NCBI RefSeq assembly: GCF_014635025.1
Contig: NZ_BMCE01000001.1
Coordinates: 1,612,001-1,676,000 of the forward strand
Direction of reading: 5' to 3'
DNA: 64,000 nt
DNA from: Fictibacillus barbaricus
GTDB lineage: Bacteria > Bacillota > Bacilli > Bacillales > Fictibacillaceae
The notes beneath the pieces are model-generated. The model saw nothing but the letters and a program-made list of their open reading frames with translations. It was not told where the DNA came from and made no database searches. Below, one piece after another: positions 26,800 through 35,174 of the stretch; within the stretch, counting starts at the first letter, position 1, and every line of letters starts with the position of its first letter. A program made the translations under genes and the position numbers.

Positions 26800-28347
26800 A
26801 TGGACATCTATGACAAAATTAATGAGCTGTATGAAAAAAAGACAGAGATCGAGCTTGGCGGCGGTGATGACCGGATTGATAAACAGCATGAAAGAGGAAA
26901 GCTTACCGCTAGAGAGCGAATCGATCTTTTATTAGATGAGGGAACGTTCGTAGAGCTTAATCCTTTTATGGAGCATCGATCACATGATTTTGGCCTGTCT
27001 GGCATGAAGGCACCTGGAGAAGGTGTTGTAACGGGATATGGAAAAATACATGGACGCCCTGTTTACTTGTTTGCTCAGGATTTTACGGTGTTCGGCGGTG
27101 CGCTTGGAGAGATGCATGCTAAGAAGATCAGTGCGGTTATGGATCTTGCAGCTAAAAACGGCACACCTTTTATTGGACTGAATGACTCGGGCGGGGCACG
27201 TATTCAAGAAGGTGTTATGTCACTTGACGGGTATGGTCACATCTTTTACCGAAACAGCATCTATTCAGGTGTGATCCCTCAGATATCTGTGATCATGGGA
27301 CCTTGTGCAGGAGGGGCTGTCTATTCTCCCGCTATTACGGATTTTGTTTTCATGGTGGAAAAAACAAGCCAGATGTTTATTACGGGACCAAAAGTGATCG
27401 AGACCGTAACGGGTGAGAAGATCTCTTCAGAAGATTTAGGCGGTGCAGAAGTTCACGGATCAAAAAGCGGGAACGCACATTTTACTGCTCCAACTGAATC
27501 AGAAGTATTAGAAGATGTTAGAAGATTAATCTCCTACCTACCGCAGAATAATAAAGAGAAGACACCTGTACTGCCTTGGGGAGATGAAGAGGATGACCGT
27601 CCTGATCTGACCGAGATCATACCATTTGATTCAACTCGCCCTTATGACGTGAGAACGGTTATACAAGAAGTGGTGGATAAGGATTCCTTCATGGAGGTAC
27701 ATGCGCAATTCGCAAGAAATATAGTTGTAGGTTTTGCAAGGATAAAGGGTGAAGTGATAGGATTAGTATGTAATCAGCCAAAAGTCATGGCTGGAGGACT
27801 TGATATTGATTCTTCAGATAAAGCATCACGTTTTATCCGTCTATGCGATTCGTTTAACATACCCATCATCACCTTTGAAGATGTAACAGGTTTCTTCCCA
27901 GGTGTTAAACAAGAGCACGGCGGCATTATCCGCCATGGAGCAAAAATTCTATATGCCTATTCAGAAGCGACTGTTCCTAAGATAACAATCATTCTTCGAA
28001 AAGCCTATGGCGGCGCATATGTTGCACTTAATAGCAAGTCTATTGGAGCTGACTTGGTATTTGCATGGCCTAACGCAGAGATTGCTGTTATGGGACCTCA
28101 AGGGGCAGCTAATATTATCTTCTCAAAAGAGATTGAAAGAAGCGAAGATCCTGAAGCTACAAGAGCGGCTAAAATAGAAGAATATCGTACAAAGTTTGCT
28201 AACCCCTACATCGCTGCTGCGAACGGAATGGTAGATGATGTTATTGATCCGAGAGAAACAAGAATCAAGTGTATTCAGGCGCTTGACATGCTGCGAAACA
28301 AGAGTGAAGAAAGACCATACAAAAAGCATGGAAATATACCACTATAA
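26800..28347 (+). CDS. yqjD: Acyl-CoA (propionyl-CoA) carboxylase carboxyltransferase beta subunit
   Basis: This subunit moves the carboxyl group from biotin to propionyl-CoA, giving methylmalonyl-CoA. The 515-residue product has the two crotonase-like halves of the family: FVELNPFMEHR, GGALGEMHAKKI and GPCAGGAVYSPAITDF in the N half, and ITFEDVTGFFPGVKQEHGGIIRHGAK with RKAYGGAYVALNSKSIGAD in the C half. No biotin carboxylase or biotin carrier gene is in the window, so the partner must be encoded elsewhere. A methylmalonyl-CoA decarboxylase alpha role is an alternative, since the families are close. It starts 3 bases after the fusion gene, so the module is one operon. Confidence 0.92.
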   Translation: MDIYDKINELYEKKTEIELGGGDDRIDKQHERGKLTARERIDLLLDEGTFVELNPFMEHRSHDFGLSGMKAPGEGVVTGYGKIHGRPVYLFAQDFTVFGGALGEMHAKKISAVMDLAAKNGTPFIGLNDSGGARIQEGVMSLDGYGHIFYRNSIYSGVIPQISVIMGPCAGGAVYSPAITDFVFMVEKTSQMFITGPKVIETVTGEKISSEDLGGAEVHGSKSGNAHFTAPTESEVLEDVRRLISYLPQNNKEKTPVLPWGDEEDDRPDLTEIIPFDSTRPYDVRTVIQEVVDKDSFMEVHAQFARNIVVGFARIKGEVIGLVCNQPKVMAGGLDIDSSDKASRFIRLCDSFNIPIITFEDVTGFFPGVKQEHGGIIRHGAKILYAYSEATVPKITIILRKAYGGAYVALNSKSIGADLVFAWPNAEIAVMGPQGAANIIFSKEIERSEDPEATRAAKIEEYRTKFANPYIAAANGMVDDVIDPRETRIKCIQALDMLRNKSEERPYKKHGNIPL

Positions 28348-28365
28348 GAAGCGAGGGAATACATA

Positions 28366-29496
28366 ATGGTAAACGCTGAACGTTTATTAAACGAATTTTT
28401 AGAGCTCGTTCAGATCGATTCTGAAACAAGACATGAAAAAGAAATCTCTATCGTTCTCAAGAAAAAATTTGAAGAGCTTGGAGTAGACGTATTTGAAGAT
28501 GATGCGGAGTCTAAAACAGAACACGCTGCAGGAAATTTAATCTGCACGTTAAAAGGGAACAATAAAGACGCAGATACGATCTATTTTACATCTCATATGG
28601 ATACTGTAACGCCTGGAAATGGAATCAAACCTTCCATTAAGGACGGTTATGTAGTAACTGATGGTACAACCATTCTTGGAGCAGATGACAAAGCAGGGCT
28701 AGCGGCAATGTTCGAAGCGATTAAAGTGCTAAAAGAGCAGAATATTTCTCATGGAGATATTCAGTTCATCATAACGGTAGGAGAAGAATCTGGGCTCGTC
28801 GGGGCAAAAGCGATGGATGCTTCAAAGATTACAGCTAAATATGGTTTTGCACTAGATAGTGACGGGCCTGTTGGTGATATTATCGTAGCGGCTCCCACAC
28901 AGGCGAAAGTGCGAGCAACAATCTATGGAAAATCTGCACACGCAGGTGTAGCACCTGAAAAGGGAGTATCTGCTATTACGATCGCTGCAAAAGCCATTTC
29001 CCGTATGCCGCTTGGTCGAATCGATGAGGAAACTACTGCGAATATCGGCCATTTCCACGGTGGAGGAACAGGGGAGCAAACAAACATCGTGTGTGATACT
29101 GTATTTGTTTTAGCAGAAGCTCGTTCTTTGATTCAAGAAAAGATGGAAGCTCAAACTCAAAAGATGAAAGAAGCATATGAATCTGCTGCTGCTGAAATGG
29201 GTGGGCGTGCTGATGTGAAAATTGAAGTGATGTATCCTGGCTTTAAGTTTGGTGATGGAGATCACGTTGTTGAAGTTGCTAAAAAAGCAGCTGAGAAAAT
29301 TGGACGTCCTTACAGACTGCTTCATAGCGGGGGCGGAAGTGATGCTAATATTATCGCGGGTCATGGTATTCCTACGGTAAACCTGGCTGTTGGGTATGAA
29401 GAGATCCATACGACTAATGAAAGAATGCCGATTGAAGAATTGACAAAAACAGCAGAAATGGTTTTGGCTGTAATTGATGTTGCTTCTGGAAATTAA
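28366..29496 (+). CDS. yqjE: M20 family peptidase (peptidase T-like, YqjE)
   Basis: This 376-residue protein is a di-zinc exopeptidase of the M20/peptidase T group. Visible ligands and active-site elements include FTSHMDTVTPGNG, TILGADDKAGLAAMFEAI, VGEESGLVGAKAM, ALDSDGPVGDI and GGGSDANIIAGHGIPTVNLAVG. A lid domain lies at about 180-290 (KSAHAGVAPEKGVSAITIAA). It probably trims short peptides in the cytosol. It follows yqjD by 18 bases and is the last gene before a strong terminator, as in B. subtilis; a metabolic link to the upstream genes is not obvious. Confidence 0.9.
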   Translation: MVNAERLLNEFLELVQIDSETRHEKEISIVLKKKFEELGVDVFEDDAESKTEHAAGNLICTLKGNNKDADTIYFTSHMDTVTPGNGIKPSIKDGYVVTDGTTILGADDKAGLAAMFEAIKVLKEQNISHGDIQFIITVGEESGLVGAKAMDASKITAKYGFALDSDGPVGDIIVAAPTQAKVRATIYGKSAHAGVAPEKGVSAITIAAKAISRMPLGRIDEETTANIGHFHGGGTGEQTNIVCDTVFVLAEARSLIQEKMEAQTQKMKEAYESAAAEMGGRADVKIEVMYPGFKFGDGDHVVEVAKKAAEKIGRPYRLLHSGGGSDANIIAGHGIPTVNLAVGYEEIHTTNERMPIEELTKTAEMVLAVIDVASGN

Positions 29497-29510
29497 AAAA
29501 ACATTGACGA

Positions 29511-29541
29511 AACTTGGCGAATTTCCGCCAAGTTTTTTTTC
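29511..29541 (+). terminator. Terminator after yqjE
   Basis: AACTTGGCG (29511-29519) and CGCCAAGTT (29526-29534) form a perfect stem followed by Ts. Confidence 0.9.
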
Positions 29542-29599
29542 TTAGATAGGACATGATGCCTGTTTTTGTAACTGACAGAAATAAAATGTCGTTTAAAAG

Positions 29600-29629
29600 T
29601 TGACAGTCACTTCGTGGTTTATGTAAGAT
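29600..29629 (+). promoter_or_regulatory. Candidate sigma-A promoter of the MarR-type gene
   Basis: A perfect TTGACA (29600-29605) is followed after 18 bases by TAAGAT (29624-29629). The gap between yqjE and this gene contains nothing else of note. Confidence 0.55.
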
Positions 29630-29693
29630 GTTTTTATCATGTAAATGAAAATATTGGAAATTAAAAGAATCTTATTTCGGGGGAGGAAATGGG

Positions 29694-30191
29694 ATGAGTC
29701 AATTATCGGAAACACATATGATGATCAACTATATGCGTGGAGTATATAAAGTCTTAGAAGAAGATTGGCAAAAGTCCGCTAAATCAATCGGACTAACACA
29801 AGCAGAGCAGCATATCTTATGGATTGTATCTTTAGAAGAGGATATCACGATCTCAAAGATCGCTTATTATGGTTTGTGGGATGTTTCAACCGTTATGCAG
29901 GTCTTAAAGCGGTTAAAAGACAAAGGTCTTGTCACATTAGAGAAAAAGAATGATGACCGGCGCATCTCTTATGTGTATTTAACAGAAAAAGGGTTGGAAA
30001 AACATAAGGAATCAACAAGTTTCAGCTGCCAAATATACAGCTTCCTTCAAAAATGGCTCGAAGATGGAGACAAACAAGAGTTTTATCGTGACCTTATTCA
30101 ATTACATAAAGATCTAAACAAGCATTTTCATGGCGAAGAATTTGTTGATTGGGTAGAGGATACTGGAAAAAGGCTTCATGAGGCAAGGTAG
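29694..30191 (+). CDS. MarR-family regulator, Hpr/ScoC-like
   Basis: This 165-residue protein has a winged helix-turn-helix core (QAEQHILWIVSLEEDITISKIAYYGLWDVSTVMQVLKRLKDKGLVTL) followed by the wing KKNDDRRISYVYLTEKG. The AEQHILWI and WDVSTVMQ stretches recall Hpr (ScoC), the transition-state repressor of B. subtilis, but the protein is about 40 residues shorter and lacks the long acidic tail. So it is a relative of Hpr, not clearly its ortholog. GGGGGAGG precedes ATG 29694; an ATG at 29686 is out of frame and stops at once. It stands alone between terminators, so its targets cannot be read from context. Confidence 0.75.
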   Translation: MSQLSETHMMINYMRGVYKVLEEDWQKSAKSIGLTQAEQHILWIVSLEEDITISKIAYYGLWDVSTVMQVLKRLKDKGLVTLEKKNDDRRISYVYLTEKGLEKHKESTSFSCQIYSFLQKWLEDGDKQEFYRDLIQLHKDLNKHFHGEEFVDWVEDTGKRLHEAR

Positions 30192-30207
30192 ATACCTTGT
30201 CTTTTTT
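30184..30207 (+). terminator. Terminator after the MarR-type gene
   Basis: CAAGGT-AGAT-ACCTTG with GTCTTTTTTC after it. The left arm contains the end of the gene. Confidence 0.7.
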
Positions 30208-30273
30208 CTTTTGTTTTTAAACCCTGTCCGCTAACATATACTAATAAATAGGTTTATAAAAAGGAGTGTTCAT

Positions 30274-31449
30274 GTGTATCAGTCTCCTGTATCTAAAAGA
30301 AGAATTATATTTCATGTGGACATGAACAGCTTCTATGCTTCTGTTGAAATGGCTAAAAACCCTGAGCTTAGAGGAAAGCCCCTCGCTGTTGCAGGGAATG
30401 TTGAAGAGCGTAAGGGCATAATCGTAACTTGCAGCTATGAAGCAAGGGAAAAAGGGGTAAGAACAACGATGCCCCTCTGGCAAGCTAGAAAACTTTGTCC
30501 AAATCTCGTCGTTGTCCCGCCAGACTTTGAAACCTATAAAATCTATTCATCGCGCATGTTTCAGGTTCTGCAAGAATATACACAAGAGGTCGAACCTGTC
30601 TCCATTGATGAGGGATATATGGATATGACAGAATGTGAGCGGCCGCTAGAAATCGCTAAAGAAATTCAGATGAGGCTGTTAAATGAGCTGAAGTTGCCGT
30701 GTTCCATCGGCATTGGCCCCAATAAATTTTTATCCAAAACGGCATCAGATATGAAAAAACCACTTGGTATTACCGTTTTAAGAAAGAGAGACCTCGCAAA
30801 GAAGCTATGGCCGTTAAAAGTGGGTGAAATGCACGGAATCGGCAAGAAAACAGAAGAAAAACTAAATAAGTATGGCATTATAACCGTAAAGGATTTAGCT
30901 GAGGCGGTAGATTATGAACTGAAGCACCGTTTTGGGATAAACGGGATCAAAATGAAAGAAAGAGCAAATGGCATAGATCCTCGTCCCGTTGACCCCAGTT
31001 CCGCAAGTGATTATCGGTCAATCGGAAGTTCTACGACATTAAGTGAAGACCTTGTCTCTGTAACTGAAGCCGAAAACGTCTTTAAAAAGCTTGCAGATAA
31101 AGTAACAGCGAGGTTAAAAGCAAAAGGCTATGTAGCTCTAACTATTGCGATCACCATTCGATACAGTGACCGTAAAACTATCACAAGAAGCAAAATGCTC
31201 CGTAATGCAACACATCGCCAAGAGGAGATCTGCAAAACAGCGTTGGACTTATTTCGCCGTCACTGGAACCACGAAGCTGTTCGTCTTCTAGGTATAACAG
31301 CTACTGAAGTAATAGAGAGAGAACATGCTACCTATCAGCTGGATCTATTCTCTGTTGAAAAAAATGAAAAGGATGCCTTGCTTCATGATGTCATGTCTTC
31401 GATCGAAAGGAAGCATGGTGAAGGAATCATTAAAAGGGGAAAAAATTAA
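30274..31449 (+). CDS. dinB: DNA polymerase IV (Y family)
   Basis: Pol IV is an error-prone translesion polymerase. The 391-residue product has the catalytic metal motifs HVDMNSFYASVE and SIDEGYMDMTE, a palm/finger region with GIGPNKFLSKTASDMKKP, the HhH region MHGIGKKTEEKLNKYGI, the little-finger domain, and a C-terminal beta-clamp motif-like QLDLF. GTG 30274 is preceded by AAAGGAGTG; the overlapping ATG at 30272 is in another frame. Unlike polY2 at 38552, no LexA box is visible upstream. It matches yqjH in B. subtilis by position. Confidence 0.94.
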   Translation: MYQSPVSKRRIIFHVDMNSFYASVEMAKNPELRGKPLAVAGNVEERKGIIVTCSYEAREKGVRTTMPLWQARKLCPNLVVVPPDFETYKIYSSRMFQVLQEYTQEVEPVSIDEGYMDMTECERPLEIAKEIQMRLLNELKLPCSIGIGPNKFLSKTASDMKKPLGITVLRKRDLAKKLWPLKVGEMHGIGKKTEEKLNKYGIITVKDLAEAVDYELKHRFGINGIKMKERANGIDPRPVDPSSASDYRSIGSSTTLSEDLVSVTEAENVFKKLADKVTARLKAKGYVALTIAITIRYSDRKTITRSKMLRNATHRQEEICKTALDLFRRHWNHEAVRLLGITATEVIEREHATYQLDLFSVEKNEKDALLHDVMSSIERKHGEGIIKRGKN

Positions 31450-31467
31450 CAGGAGCTGAAAGGTATC

Positions 31468-32124
31468 ATGAGTGAAAAAACAAGCGTGATAAGAACAGTT
31501 ATGTTAATCGCCGTTCTATTTGGTGTTTTTATTTTATTTGCTTCATTTTATAAGCAAACAACTGTTAATGGATTAGATGTTTATGCGATGCAGAACGTTT
31601 CAGTGATCCACCACCCCACTTTAAGTGAATTCTTTACATCTATCACCAATGCCGCCTCCAGGCCTTATCAGTATGCGATTTATATCTTTTTTACGGTGAT
31701 CTGGCTTGTTGTAGAAAGGAAATGGATAGAGCCTCTGGTTTTAGGAATCTGCCTTTTCGGGATACGATTTGAAAATCAATGGTTTAAGAGCTTGTTTGAG
31801 AGAGACAGGCCAATGTTTGATCGTGTGATAGAAATCAATGGCTATAGTTTTCCGAGTGGTCATGCAATGATTTCCATTGCCTTTTTTGGTTTTCTTGCTT
31901 ATTTGCTTGTTCAAAATTATTCACTGATGCGTTCCTTTAAAAAAATAATCTATTGGCTGACCGCAATTTTTGTCGTGTTAGTCGGCTTTAGCCGAGTGTA
32001 TCTAGGGGTTCATTATCCGACTGATGTTCTGGGGGGATTTGCAGCTGGCGGAACTTGGCTTCTTATTTGTGTTCTGCTATATAAGATGCTGGTTGGGCTT
32101 GTTAAGAGAAAAGTGCATGGATAG
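31468..32124 (+). CDS. PAP2 family phosphatase
   Basis: This 218-residue membrane protein has the three PAP2 phosphatase motifs: ERDRPMF, SFPSGHAM and SRVYLGVHYPTDVLGG. It also has about six hydrophobic segments. Members dephosphorylate phosphatidate, phosphatidylglycerophosphate or undecaprenyl diphosphate at the outer face of the membrane; which one applies here is not decidable. AGGAGCTGA precedes the ATG, 18 bases after dinB, so both genes may share a transcript. Confidence 0.88.
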   Translation: MSEKTSVIRTVMLIAVLFGVFILFASFYKQTTVNGLDVYAMQNVSVIHHPTLSEFFTSITNAASRPYQYAIYIFFTVIWLVVERKWIEPLVLGICLFGIRFENQWFKSLFERDRPMFDRVIEINGYSFPSGHAMISIAFFGFLAYLLVQNYSLMRSFKKIIYWLTAIFVVLVGFSRVYLGVHYPTDVLGGFAAGGTWLLICVLLYKMLVGLVKRKVHG

Positions 32125-32222
32125 GTCTTGGTTTTTTTTTAGTGAGAACTAACTTGTTATATTCAGGGAATAGGGAAGCATTCTTCTCTGGGAAGACAGT
32201 TTCAAGTTATTATGATGATGAA

Positions 32223-32320
32223 CACATCAAAACTGACCTCATCACATAAAGAATGAACCTTATCACATAAAAAATGAGCTCCAACACATAAAAAGAAGCT
32301 ATCATCACATAATTTCAGAT
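32223..32320. repeat. Degenerate array with ~21-bp period (CACATAA units)
   Basis: CACAT begins units at 32223, 32243, 32264, 32285 and 32306, giving periods of 20, 21, 21 and 21 bases. The first 8-9 bases of each unit (CACATAAAx) are the conserved part. It lies in the 439-base gap between the PAP2 gene and convergent namA. No coding sequence is evident there. Confidence 0.75.
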
Positions 32321-32371
32321 GTAATTCTAAAAAGTGTGCGTCTGAAAAAGACATACAAGTAAAATAGGGCA

Positions 32372-32410
32372 CCATTTCACCCTTTAATTGGTGAAATGCT
32401 GCTTTTTTTA
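32372..32410 (+). terminator. Terminator in the PAP2-namA gap
   Basis: CATTTCACC and GGTGAAATG form a perfect 9-bp stem around CTTTAATT, with GCTTTTTTT shortly after. It points away from the PAP2 gene, about 250 bases after its stop. Confidence 0.75.
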
Positions 32411-32420
32411 TGGAACTACT

Positions 32421-32520
32421 ATAAATTCCACAAAAAACATAGATAGTTCCATGGGTTTGTGCAATAAATCCACAAAATTTTGCCGTAGATCCGCGAACCT
32501 ACAAACGTCGATTCATACAC
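32421..32520. repeat. Second degenerate array with 21-bp period (TCCA units)
   Basis: TCC marks recur at 32427, 32448, 32469 and 32490, exactly 21 bases apart, with a fifth degraded unit (ATTCATACAC) at about 32511. Units begin ATAAATTCCAC, ATAGTTCCATG, ATAAATCCAC or GTAGATCCGCG. The array stops just before the namA terminator. Confidence 0.6.
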
Positions 32521-32556
32521 AGAAAAAGCTGGCTCTATCAAAAGAGCCAGCTTTAA
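32521..32556 (-). terminator. Terminator of namA (minus strand)
   Basis: AAGCTGGCTC (32526-32535) and GAGCCAGCTT (32544-32553), with a T-run on the minus strand. The arms are identical to those of the brxB terminator at 19451-19477. Confidence 0.85.
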
Positions 32557-32563
32557 GGGGCCG

Positions 32564-33589
32564 TTACCAACCACGTTCATATTGTTTCGGACTTTGAATA
32601 TCTGTTCCTAGATCTTTCGCAGCAGATCGAGGCCAATATGGATCTTTTAAGAATTCACGGCCGATAAAGATTAGATCCGCTCGGTTGTTCTGCAGAATTT
32701 CTTCTGCCTGGCTGCCTGTTGTAATCAAACCAACAGCAGCTGTAGCGATTTCTGCTTCACCTTTAATCTTGTCTGCAAAAGGAACCTGATATCCGGGGAA
32801 CGTATTAATTTTTGCGGGTACAACAGCTCCTGAACTGCAGTCGATCAGATCAACACCATCTTCTTTCATCCATTTTGCATAAATTACAAAATCTTCTGGT
32901 GTATTGCCTTCAGGATGGTAATCACTAGCTGAGATTCTCACAAACAGAGGACCGTCCCATTCAAGTCTTACTGAAGCAATAACCTCTTGCAAGAAACGAT
33001 ATCGGTTTTCCTGGCTGCCTCCATAAGAATCTGTTCGTCTATTCGAAAGCGGGGATAGGAACTCATTGATCAGATATCCATGGGCACCGTGTATCTCAAT
33101 CACGTCAAAACCAGCTGTCTTTGCTCTTTTAGCAGCAGCTCTGAACTGATTTACAGTTTCTTCAATCTGTTGCAGCGTCATCTCTTCTGGTGTTTTCATC
33201 TTATCTGAAAACGCAATGGCAGACGGCGCGATGATCGGTCCATCAATCATTGCTTTCCGGCCAGCATGGGCAATCTGAATAGCTGCTTTAGAGCCGTTTT
33301 CCTGAATCGATTTTACAAGGTTCGCCAAATCCTCAACATGGCTGTCGTCCCAGATCCCCAGATCTTCCGCGCTGATTCTTCCTTGGGGACTCACAGCTGC
33401 TGCCTCTGTCATGATCAATCCTGTCTGGCCGACTGCTCTAGACGTATAATGCGTTACATGCCATGGCGTTACTCTGCCATCTTGTTCATAACAAGAATAC
33501 ATACACATAGGTGACATCACAATACGGTTCTTTAAAGTAACGTCACGAATGGTTAACGGCTGAAACAATAATGGTTGAATAATAAACAT
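32564..33589 (-). CDS. namA: NADPH dehydrogenase, Old Yellow Enzyme family (YqjM)
   Basis: NamA is an FMN ene-reductase that reduces alpha,beta-unsaturated carbonyls and nitro compounds. The 341-residue product matches YqjM closely: [14 protein letters not shown] (with the FMN-tuning Cys), [49 protein letters not shown] and the C-terminal QYERGW, whose arginine reaches the partner subunit. The start is uncertain: ATG 33589 directly abuts AAAAAAGGAG with no spacing, whereas the next codons are TTT ATT ATT. An AUU start, or a rarely used AUG, may apply. It is downstream of a GDPD gene on the same strand. Confidence 0.93.
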   Translation of the reverse strand: MFIIQPLLFQPLTIRDVTLKNRIVMSPMCMYSCYEQDGRVTPWHVTHYTSRAVGQTGLIMTEAAAVSPQGRISAEDLGIWDDSHVEDLANLVKSIQENGSKAAIQIAHAGRKAMIDGPIIAPSAIAFSDKMKTPEEMTLQQIEETVNQFRAAAKRAKTAGFDVIEIHGAHGYLINEFLSPLSNRRTDSYGGSQENRYRFLQEVIASVRLEWDGPLFVRISASDYHPEGNTPEDFVIYAKWMKEDGVDLIDCSSGAVVPAKINTFPGYQVPFADKIKGEAEIATAAVGLITTGSQAEEILQNNRADLIFIGREFLKDPYWPRSAAKDLGTDIQSPKQYERGW

Positions 33590-33642
33590 CTCCTTTTTTC
33601 TTTAAAAGAAATATCCCGTGTTCTGGTTCATTGTAAAACGTT

Positions 33643-34407
33643 TTACCACCATTTTTGAAGGAATTTGCTCTTCGTTTGTGGTGATTTACCGCTATACACT
33701 TCTTTTGCATGAATCGGATAGTCAGTAATAATAGCTTGTGTGCCCCATTCAAAAAAATAGCTCATCCATTTTGGACTGTTTACCGTATAAGGACGTACCG
33801 GTATATTGTTTTGTTTAAAGCCTTCCATAATGTATGGATGGAGAGACTTGTAGTGGGGGTGTGCGCTCTGGGAACAGACAGCTTTTACATATTCCCATGG
33901 TTCAAAAAGTCCTGAAGAATAAAGTGGAGCTGTTTCTATATAGCTATTCATCTTTCGGATCTTTACCAAGCTGTAATGATTAAATGAAGAGATAACCGTT
34001 CGTTCCTCCATCCCATAATGACGCAAGAGCTGCAATACCTTTTCTTCTAGACCGTCATATTCAATGATGTTGTTCTTTAATTCGATATTAAGAAGCATCG
34101 GAAGAGGAGCAATCCACTCTAATAGTTCTTGGAGAGAAGGAACAGGCTCACCAGCGAAGGTTTTTGAAAACCAGCTTCCTGCATCTGCCTTTGTAAGTTC
34201 GTTATATGCATAAGAAAAAACATTGCCTTTTTTATTCGTGGTCCGGTCTAATTTCTCATCATGAATGATAACAGGGATGCCGTCTTTTGAAAGCTGCACA
34301 TCCAGTTCGATTCCATCTGCTCCATCTTGATAAGCTTTCTTAAATGCAGCCATTGTATTTTCAGGACAATCTTTACTGGAACCCCTGTGAGCAAAAATAT
34401 AAGTCAT
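33643..34407 (-). CDS. Glycerophosphodiester phosphodiesterase
   Basis: GDPD enzymes split glycerophosphodiesters to glycerol-3-phosphate and an alcohol. The 254-residue product begins MTYIFAHRGSSKDCPENTMAAF and has GIELDVQLSKDG and VIIHDEKLDRTTN, so the catalytic histidine pair and metal-binding Glu/Asp are in place. No signal peptide is seen, which suggests a cytosolic enzyme. ATG 34407 is chosen because AAAGGAG lies 10 bases upstream; TTG 34413 would sit too close. namA follows on the same strand after 53 bases. Confidence 0.9.
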   Translation of the reverse strand: MTYIFAHRGSSKDCPENTMAAFKKAYQDGADGIELDVQLSKDGIPVIIHDEKLDRTTNKKGNVFSYAYNELTKADAGSWFSKTFAGEPVPSLQELLEWIAPLPMLLNIELKNNIIEYDGLEEKVLQLLRHYGMEERTVISSFNHYSLVKIRKMNSYIETAPLYSSGLFEPWEYVKAVCSQSAHPHYKSLHPYIMEGFKQNNIPVRPYTVNSPKWMSYFFEWGTQAIITDYPIHAKEVYSGKSPQTKSKFLQKWW

Positions 34408-34479
34408 GATCAATAGCTCCTTTCCAAACCAGATCTTAGATTAAAGTTAGTATAGGCGAAAATGAAACGGATTGGAAAT

Positions 34480-34510
34480 GAAAGAAACCCTTCCTGATTA
34501 GGAAGGGAAA
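34480..34510 (-). terminator. Terminator of the 59-residue gene
   Basis: On the minus strand CCCTTCC-TAATCA-GGAAGGG (34507 to 34488) is followed by TTTCTTT. Confidence 0.7.
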
Positions 34511-34512
34511 GT

Positions 34513-34692
34513 TTATTTTCTACGTTTGGTACGTTTCTTTTTTTCTTCTACTTTATGTTCTTCAACACTGGCCCCTTTTTCTGTCAGCCAGTGGATGAAA
34601 ACAAGCTCTTTTTCTGTAAGAGATCGTTTTGTGAACTTTTCAAACTGAACGCGCAATTCAAGGTATCTTTGGGAAATTTCCGTTTCTGCCAC
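34513..34692 (-). CDS. Small charged protein of unknown function
   Basis: A 59-residue protein, MAETEISQRYLELRVQFEK then FTKRSLTEKELVFIHWLTEKGA, ends in a long Glu/Lys/Arg tail (VEEHKVEEKKKRTKRRK). It looks soluble and largely helical. GTG 34692 is preferred because AGGGAGGG is 6 bases upstream; ATG 34698 abuts the ribosome site. A terminator follows. I do not recognise a named family with certainty; small proteins of this kind are common next to proI in Bacilli. Confidence 0.65.
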   Translation of the reverse strand: MAETEISQRYLELRVQFEKFTKRSLTEKELVFIHWLTEKGASVEEHKVEEKKKRTKRRK

Positions 34693-34829
34693 ATACATCC
34701 CTCCCTAAATCTAGCTCTACAATAAATGATAAAGACCAAGACAAGAGCTTGTCAATTTTTTCTAATCGTCAATTTCTGCAGAGAAATGTAAGGAATTGGA
34801 GCAAAATAACGAAAAGGAGTTGATAGGTT

Positions 34830-35174
34830 TTGAAGATCTCTATTAAATTACGTTCCCTGGTACTATCATGTTTTCTTCTATCTTCATTCACCCCGTCAGC
34901 GGTTCTGGCAGCACACCCAGGAATGCAAGAACCTGCTTATGCAAAATGGGGCAGACTCGCTATCTTTGAAACAGGAAAACGTTACCCTGATCACGACATT
35001 GTAGATTATTTATATGTTGGCCGATCAACCGCTCAAAATGAGGATATTGTCGAAAAGTTTAAGTTGTGGCTCAAGAAAGGCTCATCTGAAAAAGGAGTGA
35101 TTGTGACCATCACTTTAACTCCAAGCGGTGTTTTTAAAAGTATTTCTTATCAAGAAACAGATCGGAAATCCTAA
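34830..35174 (+). CDS. yqzG: Secreted DUF3889 family protein (YqzG-like)
   Basis: This 114-residue protein has a classical signal peptide (KISIKLRSLVLSCFLLSSFTPSAVLA, cleavage likely after AVLA). The mature part contains AKWGRLAIFETGKRYPDHDIVDYLYVGRS and a closing GVIVTITLTPSGVFKSISYQE. The KWGRLA...ETGKRYP pattern and the position next to proI match YqzG/DUF3889. The start is TTG 34830 behind AAAGGAG. Function is unknown to me. Its stop overlaps that of convergent proI by three bases. Confidence 0.78.
   Translation: MKISIKLRSLVLSCFLLSSFTPSAVLAAHPGMQEPAYAKWGRLAIFETGKRYPDHDIVDYLYVGRSTAQNEDIVEKFKLWLKKGSSEKGVIVTITLTPSGVFKSISYQETDRKS

Noticed and set aside
32388-32597. Plus-strand open frame of 69 codons
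   Set aside because: It runs through a terminator stem, a periodic array and into the 3' end of namA on the other strand, and its product has no recognisable features.
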